Assembly (NCBI RefSeq): GCF_011075055.1
Contig: NC_058153.1
Span: 7,688,001-7,752,000 of the forward strand
Origin: Mangifera indica
Taxonomy: Eukaryota; Streptophyta; Magnoliopsida; Sapindales; Anacardiaceae
Length of the DNA stretch: 64,000 nt
Direction: 5' to 3'
Positions 44,440 to 56,100 of this stretch are shown here, piece after piece (the stretch's first letter is position 1; every line of letters starts with the position of its first letter). Below the pieces are notes generated by a model. The model searched no databases, was not told the origin of the DNA, and worked only from the letters and a program-made list of their open reading frames with translations. Both the position numbers and the translations under genes were made by a program.

Positions 44440-45270
44440 AAGAAATTCATTCAATTGCTCTAAAAGCTCATATTTTGACTTTTTGTTTAGGGAATCCAAT
44501 TCTAGTCCTTCCAAGGACACTCTTGTGAGCACATCAATATTGAGTCGGTGGTTGGTGGGCAAGAAATGTCCGTGGGACATTGATAAGGGAAAATGGTCAA
44601 TAGGACCTCTGAAAAGAGATTATGTGATGAAGAGTGTCTTTCCATAGTAATTGAGTGCAATCTTATGGGCTACCGATGGCGTGGATAAGGATTGTCCTCC
44701 TCTTCTTTCTTACTTCTCTCAATCTTAGGAGATTGAGGGTAACACTAAGTCGCTTCCCAGTTTCACCCCCGTGAGTTCCTTGGTAAGGGAGTGCATCTTA
44801 AAGGAAGTGTGGGCGAAGTTTCAACGAATGGAGACACTTGTATAACTACAAAGCCTTGTTTATGAGGGCATCGGAGTAACATGTTTTGTATTAATTCCTC
44901 TTTTGCTTTCATTTGATTATATTCTGAGGGTTGACTTGATTACTATCTTTGCTTTATTGTACTCACAGTCCCTAAGCATGTTGCTCGCCTATCCAGTAAG
45001 ACACATCTAACTTTTGTAAAGGGAGATACCCTTGAGTGAGAGAATAACTCGCTCAAGGATAAGGCATTGGTCTTGAGCTTTAAACACTGGAAGAGAAACT
45101 GGAGGCTGAAACACAATGTCTTAAGGCTAAAGAGGAATTTGTTGAGGTTGAACTTGTTGCATATAGACGTCACCTATTAAAAGAAAAAAGGACATGCTGA
45201 ATCAACCGCATCCTTAATTGAATTACTTGAGCAGGAAAGTTCGAGCGAAAAGGGAGTAAGTTGACAGGCT
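44440..45270 (+). pseudogene. Unassigned coding-like remnant
   Basis: Higher GC than its surroundings, with short plus-strand protein-like runs broken by stops, including a charged coiled-coil-like stretch near 45075-45180 (SLEERLEAETQ-like, then KAKEEFVEVELVAYRR). I do not recognise the family. It could be a decayed host gene or a retroelement gag piece. Confidence 0.3.
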
Positions 45271-45654
45271 AACCATTTAGGTGAACCGATTAGGTGCCAT
45301 TCTCTTAAGAGTAGTCAACAGAATGGAGAGCTGACAAGCAGAGTGGCCGGGACGGGTGGAATAAGAGAATGGATAGGTTGTTAAGGCTTCTGGTAAAGTC
45401 AGAGAACGGTTAATCTGTGGAGAAGAAAAGCTGTGACTGCTAATATGTAGAGAGAGAGGTGGGTTGGTGGTGATCTTTGTCAAGGACGTATCCTTTTGTT
45501 TAATGTAAAAAATTATTATTATTATTTAAAATTAGACGAAAATTTTTATTTTGTAATTATTTCTAAAAAGAAATGAATGACCAGATAAATATTTAAATTA
45601 TTAAAATTATGAATAATTAATTAAAAGTGAAAATTCTTATTCTCTCTATAAGAG

Positions 45655-46290
45655 CATTATTTTTTTAAGTTTTCATCTTTTAACTTTTAATAACTTTTTT
45701 ATTCATTTATATATTATTAAGTTTGTTAATTTTAAATATAAAATTATTATTTATTTATAATATTAAAAATGAACAAAAATTTTATCTTCTTTTTTCCTTT
45801 AAGCCTTTAAAAGTAATAATTTTTCTAAATCAAGTTTTAAAAAATAATATTTTCCCTCCTAGGGTTTATTTTTCAATTTTTGATCATTACTCTGGCATCA
45901 TCTCTGACGATCTCTCCCTTTAATCCGTTGTGTGACGTCCCCACAATGTTTGTTTGGGAAGACGATGAAAATAAAAATCTAGTTTTTTTCTAAGAAAACA
46001 ATCATCTTCCTAAACAAATCACTATAGAGACATTGCATAGTTGATCAGGGGGAGAGAGAGACCATCGAAGATAGTATAGGAGGAGTTGTCGAAGATTGAA
46101 GAATAAACAATAATAGAGAAAATATTATTTTTTAAAACTTAGATTAAGAAAAAATTATTATTTTTTAGGGTTTAAAGGGAGAAAATAATAAACAATTCTA
46201 AAACTAATGGATTTAGCTAATCTTAACGCGACATGAGTGGATAAAAAAAAATTTAAAAGCTAAAAGAAAGAAAACTTATGTGTAAAGTAT
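45655..46290. mobile_element. Foldback element upstream of the TBC gene
   Basis: Long imperfect inverted repeats: gttttaaaaaataatatttt (from about 45832) pairs with aaaatattattttttaaaac (46113-46132), and outward aagttttcatctttta pairs with the complement near 46255-46275. The spacer holds atcatctctgacgatctc and gaagacgatg words, similar in style to the centres of foldback copies A and B. No transposase and no clear target duplication. Confidence 0.6.
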
Positions 46291-46699
46291 TCTTGGGTTG
46301 TGAATAAATCCTTTGGTCTTAATTAAATTAGTTAATTTGGAAGAGGTCACAGGATTATAACCTACACTCTATAATTATATAAATATAGATGAAAACATTG
46401 ATTTAATACCCAAGTAAATCTTAGCCCTTCAAAATAGAATACTCTTATTCCCATAAAGAATTTCAACAAATTTTGACCAAAAATAAGACAATACTTTTAT
46501 TTAAATCCCAATTAAATTAATTTATATTTCCGTTATTTTTATTTATATATTTGTGAATTTGAGTTATTAAATTTTAGATTTTAATTATAAATGAAGTCTA
46601 ATTTACATAATATCAAAAATTATATTTAAAATATGAATGGAATGGTGGAGTAAAATAATGGAGCGTCGGTGGGGTAAAAGCAATTATGAATTTTAGAAA

Positions 46700-47126
46700 A
46701 CAATTAATAATAAAAATAAAAAATGTAAATAGAAGATGACAGCCCAACAGGGGTCTGAGTCAAGCCAAAGCCATGGGGCCCCAACCTAACTCTTTATTCA
46801 TTTTAAGATTATCTGACTTGTCTATTCGGTTCACCCCTTTTTTTTTTCCCTAACACTTCTCAATTTCCGTCTTCCAATCCCACACAGAATTGTTGGGTTC
46901 TTCTTTCATTTCCCCAACTGGTGTTTATTTTGTGAAAGAGCTGATTTGGAGGTTTTAGGTTTTAACAATTCAGAACCATTCCGCAACTGGGTTTGTGTCG
47001 AATTTGTGAAAGAACTGAGCTTTTTTTTTTTTTTTGGGCAATTCAGAACCATCCAGCAACTGGATTGGTGTTTGAATTTTTATGGGTTTGTGTTGGAATT
47101 GAGAAAAAAATTTGATTTTTTAAGCG
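46700..47126 (+). promoter_or_regulatory. Promoter/5' leader of the TBC gene
   Basis: A relatively GC-rich stretch (ggggccccaacc near 46773) and CT-rich leader precede ATG 47127, which has an in-frame TAA six bases upstream (47121-47123), fixing the start. The leader contains a tandem repeat: caattcagaaccattccgca (46966) and caattcagaaccatccagca (47040), with a third diverged unit around 46915-46945. Confidence 0.55.
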
Positions 47127-50100
47127 ATGATGCCTCCTTCCATGGTTCAGCATTATCAAGAGGAATCATCAACAAACGGTGCCGTATCGGAGAGAGCCGG
47201 TGCTTTTGCAAACCTTAGAAGCATTCAATGGCGCGTTAATCTTGGGATTTTACCCTCTTCGTCATCTTCTTCAATCGATGATCTTCGTAGAGTCACGGCT
47301 GATTCTCGAAGAAGGTAACTTTACCTCGAGTAGATTGCTTTATAAACGTTCAAATATCCAAGCTTTGATGATTTTTTGGCTTTATTTCTTATTTTATAGG
47401 TTTCGTCAATTCTGGTTGGTCTCTTTTCATTTTCATATGCTTATGTGTGGATTTTATTTTATTTTTAATATGAGGAAATTTCTTTCATAGATTCGTGAAA
47501 AATCTTCCTTATAGGCTATTGTTAATAGAATCTTATAATTTATTTAGATATATGGAGAACTAACTGGTCTCAGAATTTTTGGTTGTTTTAAGTTGGGTGT
47601 TTACCTGTTGGCATCTTTAAATAATCACGCTACCTGGATTTATGGAGTTTGTATAGCTCTATGTAAAATTTAATGTCAGTTAGGTTATCAATCACGGCTG
47701 AAACTGATAATTGTAGTGTTGATCATCACTATGGTTATTATGTGATTCAGAAGCCATCTTATATTCTAGAAAGATGCCTTTTTGATGCCACTCCACATTG
47801 TAAATTATATACCGACTGCTTTACTTGTGATCTAAGAGTGCTTTAGAACTTAAGGATCCGCATTTTGTCAGATATGCAGGCTTAAGAAGGCGCCTGCTTG
47901 TTGATCCACATTTGCCCAAGGATGTAGGTAATTCGCCTGATCCTGTCATGGACAATCCACTTTCACAAAATCCAGGTAATATTTCCTGTTTTGTTGGGTT
48001 AACCTTGCAAATCTTTATGTATTTAGTATTTTTAATGGGGTATCTGTTATTAAATGCCTTTGTTGATAATTTAATTTCCTTGCTTATCTTGCCTGTGCAC
48101 TATTTTAATCATTACTTCATCTTACATAAGTTTTTAAATTCCTCATAGTTAGATTTATCTAGGCAGTATTTGCTGTTCAATTGCTTGTATCAAAGGTTTG
48201 CGCATTCGTTGCTTAGTTGGAATTCTTTGTAAATGAGACTTGGACTGTCATTCATTTAGACTATGTCTGTACATAGCAGTGTGATTAATGGTTAATCTAT
48301 GAGATGCTGATGAGTGAATAAAGATTTAACAAATAAGAGTTAGCCTTTTTGTGGCAGAATTTCCTTATATGCTACAAAAGGAGAGATACTAAGTTCTCAA
48401 TAGATGATGCGTATCTGCTCTATATGACTTACCTTATGAATTTACCATACAGATAGCACATGGGGTCGCTTCTTTAGGAATGCTGAGCTGGAAAAAATGG
48501 TTGACCAGGACTTATCACGTTTATATCCCGAACGTGGAAGTTACTTTCAGACACCTGGGTGCCAAGGCATGTTAAGACGGATCTTGTTATTGTGGTCCCT
48601 TAGACATCCAGAATATAGTTATAGACAAGGTAAGTTGTATTGTTCATATGACAACAATCAATATGCTATTGAAATATAACCTTCATTATTTTCTTTTTTC
48701 ATTCTCTTGTTATATGTCGGTAGTCTTCTCAGCAGTCTATGTTTGCCTGATACCTTGTACGTTTTATATGTGTTAAATGTCCACTCAATTCAAAAGTTCA
48801 AGATTATAGATGTGCCACAACAGTATTAAAGCTCTAATTCACTCTCTTGTGCATCATGCTCTTGCAACCAAATGCATCCTCAGCCATAACAACTAACAAA
48901 CTGCAGAAACCCAAGTTATAATAGTTGAAGTGAGATAATAGGGGATTTGAACACTAGACCACTTGGTCATTTTGGTGTTGGTACTGTGTTAAATAATCAT
49001 TTAACTCAAGGGCTTAAGTTAATCAGTATTTATTCAACAATATTGTTTAATCTCTAATCTTATATATGTAAATCTCCTGTCTTCTCAATCTGGAATACAG
49101 GAAGCTGTATTTGAATTGTTACTGTTACTAGCCCTATCAAAAGGTTCAGTGATGATATTTGAGTTGGTATCATACATGAGAGGTTTGAGACCATTGGATA
49201 AGGATTACTTTATTTTGTTCGAACTTCATCCTAATTCAGTGGTATGATCACCTGCTATCCATACTTCTTGGTAGAGCAGAAGTTTTCATATTTTCAGTCT
49301 AACAAAGAAATAAAGTGATAAGATATATTAACTTCACAAATCCAGTACTTGTACCAGTTGCCCTATTATCCCTTTTATTTTCTTCCTTTAGTCAATGCCA
49401 AAGTTTACTGAATGTGCTTTTGCAATCCCATCAGAAAACAGAGGAAAAGTATGGAGACTTTTCAATGGTCTATTGGGACTTGATCCTGAAATTTTACATA
49501 ATAGAAATGCAATGAGATTAGGCTTATGTCACTGTGACTGTTTGAGGTTCTGACATTCTACAATATATTTGAAACCTATTGTTGTTAAACGTGATTCTAC
49601 TTTACTAAATTTCAGTTCCTCAGTTCTACTTAAACATGTCTTTTTTATTTTATTTGAATTACTTGTTTCTTGCTCACTTTCTCTTCTTTTAACAGGAATG
49701 CATGAACTTTTGGCTCCTTTATTATTTGTTCTTCATGTTGATGTGGATCGTCTTTGTCAAGTGCGAAAGGAGTATGAAGACCACTTCACTGACAAATTTG
49801 ATGGTTTATCATTTCATGAAAATGATCTTACATATAACTTTGATTTCAAAAAGTTTATAGATTCCATGGAAGATGAGATTGGATCCCATGGAAATTCAGC
49901 GAAAATTAAGAGCCTTAATGAGCTTGATCCTGAGATACAGGCGATTGTACTGCTTAGTGATGCGTATGGGGCTGAAGGTGAATTGGGTATTGTCTTGTCT
50001 GAGAAATTTATGGAACATGATGCTTACTGTATGTTTGATGCTTTAATGAGCGGCACCCATGGTTCAGTTTCCATGGCAGATTTTTTTGCTCCCTCCCTTG

Positions 50101-51934
50101 TAGATGAGCCCCTCACTAGCTTACCTCCTGTGATTGAAGCTTCTGCTGCATTGTATCATTTGTTGTCTATTGTTGATTCATCTTTACACAGCCATCTTGT
50201 TGAGCTTGGTGTTGAACCGCAGTATTTTGGATTACGCTGGTTACGTGTCTTATTTGGGCGAGAGTTTTCACTTGGAGATCTGTTGATAATATGGGATGAG
50301 ATATTTGTGTCAGACAATGGTAAACTAAACAAAAGTGTTGAAAATGATGAAGACTCCAGCTTTAAAATTCTAAGTACACCACGGGGGGCATTAATTGCAG
50401 CTATTGCAGTTTCCATGATGCTTTATCGGAGATCATCTCTGCTAGCCACTGAAAATGCAACTTCCTGCCTCCAGAGACTATTAAATTTCCCTGAAAATGT
50501 AGATCTAGGCAAACTTATAGTCAAGGCAAAACTTTTACAGGCTCTTGCATTGGATAGTAGTATTTCATCATCACATTCTTCATTTGCTGGGACTTATAAC
50601 CGGTGTAAATCAGCAGTGGTTAGAGGACTTAACTTTTCATCTGACTCTATTTCTCCAAGAACTCCTTTAAGTGTTGTACCTGATAGCTACTGGGAAGAGA
50701 AGTGGAGAGTTCTGCATAAGCAAGAAGAAAGAAAACAAGGTAGTCCCAGAAAACAAAACCCAACAAAGAAAAGAGGATGGTCTGAAAGAGTAAAACTAAG
50801 CCTGTCTAGAACAGAGTCTGACCCATCTCCAGCAAGCATTGGCAATGGCAAAAAGGATGTGAAGTCATCTTTAAGGCGAAGTTTGCTAGAAGATTTGTCA
50901 AAGGAACTAGGTTTGGACGAAGATATTGAGAAAGCCAATGGTTGTGAAGTGTCTACCTCGAAGGAGACACCCACAGATGAAGTTGAGGTTGAGGGACAAG
51001 ATGGTGTCGGTAGGGACTTTACTTGCATATCTGATGAGAGATGTTTGAGTGGAAGTGCTGGCACTGAGGGAAACCCCTCTTTATTCTCAGATCCAGCAAG
51101 TTCATCTAGCGGTGCTCATGACAATGAAAATAACTTCGAAAAAAGTAGTGTTGCATCAAATTCTTCTGTTGATGAAAATGATGGTCTTCCCCAGACTGTC
51201 AGAGATGGTTCATTTCTCCCTGTTTCCCATAACCCTGATGATGGTTCTCAAAATTCTCGAATGGACAATGAATCTACAGAAAAATCAGTGATAGGTCCCA
51301 AAGAGCGAAAGCTCCTTGGTAAATTCCAATGGATTTGGAAATTTGGACGGAATGCTGGTGGCAGAGAGGAGTCATCTGAGAAACGAGGAGGTGCTGTTGA
51401 GACTAAGAAATCGGCTGATGTTGAAGGTCATCAGAGCAGTGCAACAGACTCTTCAGATTCTGAAGTGTCTTTTAAGTCATCGGCTAGCAGCAGACTAGAT
51501 ACTGTGGACCAAAACGTGATGGGGACGTTGAAGAATCTTGGGCAGTCTATGCTTGAGCAAATTCAGGTTAAATTCTACTTTTGCAATCCATTCTTGTTGT
51601 TGTAAGTATTTAAAAATTTCAGTGATTGATTTAGAGCTATGGCAATATTTAATTCTAATTAACCTTTATGTTATGAGCTCTGTGAGGCCATTCTTAGTAG
51701 AGTGAAATTATGCAACTGGAATTTCTTAGATAAAGAAAAATGTATGAGGGTCATCTTTTATAGAAGACAATTTCTTCCATGCAGGTAATCGAGTCAGTGT
51801 TCCAGCAAGATCGGGGTCAGGCAGGGCCACTGGAAAACTTGTCCAAAAATGTTATAGTTGGCAAAGGTCAAGCCACAGCCATGACAGCCCTCAAAGAGCT
51901 TCGGAAAATCAGCAATCTTTTATCAGAGATGTAA
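47127..51934 (+). CDS. TBC-domain Rab GTPase-activating protein (TBC1D5-like)
   Basis: Exons 47127-47314, 47872-47975, 48453-48629, 49696-51566 and 51785-51934 join in frame through GT-AG introns to an 829-aa protein. The TBC domain starts near residue 65 and ends near 350. Both catalytic fingers are present: Arg120 in VDQDLSR and Gln156 in YSYRQGM, so GTP hydrolysis on a Rab partner should be stimulated. The remainder (about 370-780) is Ser/acidic-rich and probably disordered; a coiled-coil-prone tail (VIESVFQQ... LKELRKISNLLSEM) ends the protein. Closest known relatives are the Arabidopsis gyp1p-superfamily proteins At4g29950 and At2g19240, of similar length. The Rab target and compartment are not evident. 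Exon 4 has a read-through frame to 51605, the unspliced intron. Gene 3 is convergent. Confidence 0.93.
48890..49040. mobile_element. Possible TRIM/solo-LTR fragment in TBC intron 3
   Basis: The words ggggatttgaacactagacc, tgttaaataatcatttaact and gggcttaagttaat are typical of plant TRIM-type LTRs. Only one copy is visible, so the call is tentative. Confidence 0.35.
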
Positions 51935-52440
51935 TGTAGCTTTGCTTTTACTGATGGGTACCTGTGTATATATACATTTTGTAATTATTACCTTTTTTAG
52001 TGAGAAAAAATTAAGAATTTGTGTTCTTTTTTCCGTACCCTCTTTCGAATAATCCAAATTTTGGCTTGTAAATATGGAGCTTCTGATGTAATCTTTCTTT
52101 TTTTTTTAAAATAAAAAAAAAATGTCTGAGACCGTTGAAACTGAACTGAGAAAACTAATTGAACAGTCCATCGATTCCGGTTTGGATTTTATTTTTCGGT
52201 TTTTGATTTCAGTTAATCAATCATTCACTAATTATAACAAAGGAATGACCAATTCGTAAAGAAATGCATATTTGACAGGTTTATTCAATATTGAAAGATC
52301 TTGCTCCTTAACTTATTCACAATTTAACTTGAACATGATGAAAGCATGGGAACTTTTCCCACGTGTGTGACTTGTAAAAAGCAAGGCACTTGGGCATGCA
52401 TATCCTGTTTTTGTATTTTTCAAATTGTGTCTATTTAGTA
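51935..52440. other. TBC 3' UTR and flank
   Basis: AT-rich 3' UTR after TAA 51934; poly(A)-signal-like aataaaaaa near 52111. No gene further downstream. Confidence 0.45.
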
Positions 52441-52723
52441 ATGTTTTTAACACATTCTTTAGACATTGTTAAACATTCTAACTTGAGTTCTTATCATCAT
52501 CAAAATACTTGAAAGATCAACAATTTCTCTCTTTTTATTGATGAAAAAAACAAGTTTGAATCAAAATTTAAAGAAAAATACAGTTGAAAATGCAGCTGAA
52601 AATACTCCCCCTTACATTATCAAGTTTTTGCTAACTTTGCCAAAATGCTTGTCAAGTTTTTAAGCCCCAAAATTTTATTATTAACTCCCCCTTTCTTTGA
52701 GCCTTTTTAACAAATAAATTTTA

Positions 52724-53543
52724 GGCCAAAAGACTTGTTCCCACCCAAAATATAGTAAAATCCTAAAATGTTATCCTCTAACTTTTAAAAACTCAAATGC
52801 CTACTCATACTGTTAAAAATATCAGTTAGAGTTAAGGATAAAATCGTCATTTGATACAACATTTAAAAAACTAAACATTTATCACAATTTTTCCCCCTTA
52901 ATTCGAAAATTTGATAATTTCTCCCTCAAATTCTCTTCAAAGTTTGAAAAATAGCTATTTTCCCCTTAAATTTTTTCTTCTCTAGTGACGATTTCTTTTC
53001 AACTGTTGGCTGAACTTCCCTTATTCTTCTCCCTTGGTCAGTTGCCTTATTTCATCCTTTGTCAAAGATGGAGATCGTCGTCTCTATCTCAAATGAAGAT
53101 GAAGACGAAGGTCTTCATCTAAGACAAAAAAGTTTGTCTTGTCTTAGGCGAAGACCTTCATCTTCGTCCGAGATGGAGACGATTGTCTTCATCTTCGATG
53201 AAGGCAAAATGAGAGCAAGAAAAGCCGACTAGTGAAGGAGAAGAAAGAGAGAAGGTTGGCCAATGGTAGGGACAAGTGAGTCACCAAAGGAGAAAAACCA
53301 AAGGGAAAATTATGAGATTTCAAACTTTAAAGGAAAATTTGGGGGGAATTTTTGAGATTTTAAAATTGAGGGGGTAAAATGTTATAAAAGTTTAGTCTTT
53401 TTAAATTTTTTTGTTAAATCCTCTAACTTTAATTGAGATTTTTGACAGAAAATTGTTCATGAGTAGGTGTTAAGGTTTCTGAAAATTAAAGGGTAAGACT
53501 TTGAGTTTTTACTATACTTTAGATGGAAACAAGTCTTTTGGCC
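52724..53543. mobile_element. Foldback Mutator-type element, copy B
   Basis: 820 bp with long arms beginning GGCCAAAAGACTTGTT on both strands, and the identical 9-bp direct repeat taaatttta outside both ends (52715-52723 and 53544-53552). The centre is rich in gaagac/gtcttc and gatgaag words and has no transposase. It belongs with copy A (37026-37953). A perfect 9-bp duplication supports the Mutator superfamily and a fairly recent insertion. Confidence 0.88.
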
Positions 53544-53741
53544 TAAATTTTAATTCAACTTATCTATCCCTCATTAATAAAAAGAAATTTGGAAGGAAAT
53601 ATGATGCTCGAATTTTCATTTGATTATATATATATAAGGTTAAACAACACCAAAATAAAATATTCTTCCCCTTACTTAAATGTTTATGTGCTTTCCCTTA
53701 CTTTAACACATTTTAAAAAATATATTTACCAAGTTTTGGTG

Positions 53742-54555
53742 TTAAAGCAAGTTGATTTTAGACAAATTTATAAATTTATTTTTAGTACACATGTATTTAT
53801 ATTCATCCATTAGGCAATCAAATGATTCTTGTAATTTATTAAATGAGTAAAAGTTAAAATTGCTAATATCTTCCTCTGATTTGCTCATGGTCATAAAACA
53901 TAGATTAATGCTCTCATGCTCTAACTCACTTTTATAACTTGAATTGTCGTTTCTGCTCCATGTGACTGCAAACACCTTCTTTTTTAACTTCTTGTCTTTC
54001 TTTTTCTTCATAAGTTGAGGATAATCTTATCGGATGTGACCGAGTTTCTTGCATTCATAGCATATGATTCATACCTTGTTTCATAGAGTTCTTTTCTTTG
54101 CTTTTTGAAAGGAACTTGTTGAAATTCTTTGTAAGAAGACTCATGTCTTCCTCATCCGTTGAGAAATTACCCTCTTCATTCTCCACTTTCAAATCTATGT
54201 TCTTCTTAGGCTTGATCTCCTTCTGTTTGGACTTTATCTTTATTTCAAAAGTTAATTGGCTTTCAATTAGCTCATCCATGCCAATTTTGTTGAGATCCTT
54301 TGATTCTTCAATAGTGGTTATGTTCATATTCCATGATTCCAACAATAATCGAATAATCTTCTTAAGAAGCTCAATAGTCTCAAACTTCTTCCCAAGTCCT
54401 TTCGGATCATTAACTAAGTTTGAAAACCTTTTGTACATGTTGGTTATGTTTTTCTCCAACTTTATTTCGAATAAATCATATTCCCAAAAAATGAGCTCGA
54501 TTTGGAACTTCTTTACTTGATTGATTATTTTATAAGTGTTTGAGGGATAGTTCAC
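53742..54555 (-). pseudogene. Ty1/copia gag pseudogene
   Basis: On the minus strand 54555-54055 encodes 166 residues typical of a plant copia gag (FEIKLEKNITNMYKRFSNLV, GLGKKFE, LLLESWNMNITTIEESKDLN, MDELIESQLTFEIK, EEDMSLLTKNFNKFL). A frameshift follows, then a zinc knuckle in which a stop lies before the last position and the final Cys is Tyr (CYECKKLGHIR, stop, DYP), then a Lys-rich tail (54011-53742). It is inactive. No pol sequence follows. Confidence 0.7.
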
Positions 54556-55019
54556 ATTTCTTGAGCTAATTCACATGAGGAAACATGATTAAATTCAATT
54601 AAGTTTAAAGCACAAAACAACATATTTATAATTCTTACATTTAAACTTATTGATTTTTCATCTTCCTCATTATAGTTTTTTTCATTTATAGGCAAGTTTG
54701 TTATACGTCCCAAGACATAAGATCACCATTTTCTATAACTCTCCACAACTTATAATCAGTTGACACATTTCTTAGACATTATTAGATATTCTAACTTGAG
54801 TTTTTATCATCACTAAAACCCTTATGAGTCCAACAAAGGTACATAAAATAAAATATATATCATTCTTTTTAGAGTTAACTAGACCCCCAAAGGTTTGACA
54901 TAATAAATAAATATCTTTGATGTGTTTTAAAGAACAAAAATAACTTTTGAAAAATGTAAAAGTTAAGGGTTATTTGATAGAAAAGGAAAACGAGGTTCAA
55001 GAAGTTATAATTACATCCA

Positions 55020-55330
55020 AGGTTATTAGTATTTTTACAATACATGGTATGTATTTTATGATATAATACAATTTAAATATTATACAATTCGATATATGTT
55101 ACTGATATAAATCGATACACTTTTTTTGAAAAATGATGATATAATATAAGTATATTTGAGAATTTTTAAAATTTTATAAGGTTTTTATAAGTTTTTCTAA
55201 TAGGATGATATGATAATTATAATTTTTTAATTTTTTTTAAGAAGACATACTCTGCAATATGATACATGATATATAACACGAAGAATAGATTTTTGATACA
55301 TAATATAATACACGAATATTAAAAAATCTA
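55020..55330. mobile_element. Probable MITE
   Basis: Near-complementary outer parts: tatgatataatacaa...gatacac on the left (about 55055-55120) and gatacatgatatataacac, gatacataatataatacac on the right (about 55262-55315). No coding sequence and no clear target duplication. Confidence 0.4.
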
Positions 55331-55421
55331 CTATTATTATATTACCCACTCATTTAAAAACCATCTAGTGTTCAAATTGGGAATATATTTAAAACCATAT
55401 AAATTATATTTGAAACTATTA

Positions 55422-55449
55422 TAATAATAATAATAATAATAATAATAAT
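55422..55449. repeat. (AAT)n microsatellite
   Basis: About nine consecutive ATA/AAT triplets. Confidence 0.9.
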
Positions 55450-55819
55450 TCAGTAATAAAGTTATCAATTTGATCAAATAATCAATCTCTAAAGATTAAC
55501 TTTGAAGACCAATTGTCGGTAACAATGATACTAATAATAATGATAATAATAATTCCGTATTAGTGTTATCAACTTTCGGATTAGTTATATTGAGTTAACA
55601 AATCATATTAAATGTTGCCAAATCACTATTTTTGTTCTCTTATTTTTCATGGCACACAATCAAGATAACAATAGTTCAATTTGTCTTCACCATAAATAAA
55701 ACATCCCACGACTTAACGCTTATAATCATAAATCAATTCCTCTTTGCTTTTGCAACAGGACAAATTATGTTCTCCCCCGTTATTAGAGTTTACGTCTTAA
55801 CCTCCACACCGTTAGAAGT

Positions 55820-56100
55820 TGTTGCTGTTGTTGTTGTTAACATTCATTTCAAAGAGTGTGTGCGCATGCACGCGCGCGCGCGTGTATATATATATATATA
55901 TATAAAAGCAGATAAACTTCTACTTAGGCATTGGTTTCAGTCAGAATTACAATGTTACGAACGCTTGGAAGGAGGCTGCTGGGCCTACTATTGCCGATGT
56001 TATTATTGCTGTTGTCGTTAATACATGTATTTCTTCGACTTAGGAGGCATTGGTTTCATCCAGAACTAATCTATATTACGAACGCCTGGAAGGAGGGAGG
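55820..56100. repeat. Tandem duplication covering the 3' end of the EBS7-like gene
   Basis: Two copies share ttgctgttgt(t/c)gtt, atttc, cttag, ggcattggtttca, cagaa, ttacgaacg and ctggaaggagg or cttggaaggagg. Copy 2 (about 56000-56100) contains the stop codon and last codons of the gene; copy 1 (about 55820-55975) lies just downstream of the gene on the minus strand and contains the alternating tract at 55856-55904. Confidence 0.75.
55856..55904. repeat. 49-bp alternating purine-pyrimidine tract
   Basis: Uninterrupted alternation from gtgtgtgcgc through the (CG)n run to (TA)n. The CG-rich centre is a classic Z-DNA-prone sequence; the AT part could instead form a cruciform. Confidence 0.95.

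Larger units (their letters stand above)
52441..54835 (-). mobile_element. Degenerate Ty1/copia element with terminal direct repeats
   Basis: About 80 bp are directly repeated at 52441-52520 and 54757-54835 (ttagacatt, attctaacttgag, ttatcatcat/atcatcac, aaaat/aaaac). They flank a minus-strand gag remnant. This is the layout of a decayed internally deleted copia element, with a later foldback insertion (52724-53543) in its left part. The repeats may be only the outer parts of LTRs. Confidence 0.5.

Noticed and set aside
49569..49695. Extended N-terminus of the TBC exon 4 open frame
   Set aside because: This part precedes a strong acceptor (ttttaacag at 49695) and splits the YRQGM motif if used; it is intron 3.
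51567..51605. Alternative TBC C-terminus by read-through into intron 4
   Set aside because: The GT donor at 51567 joins in frame to a conserved-looking final exon; read-through gives a short unrelated tail. Kept only as a possible isoform.
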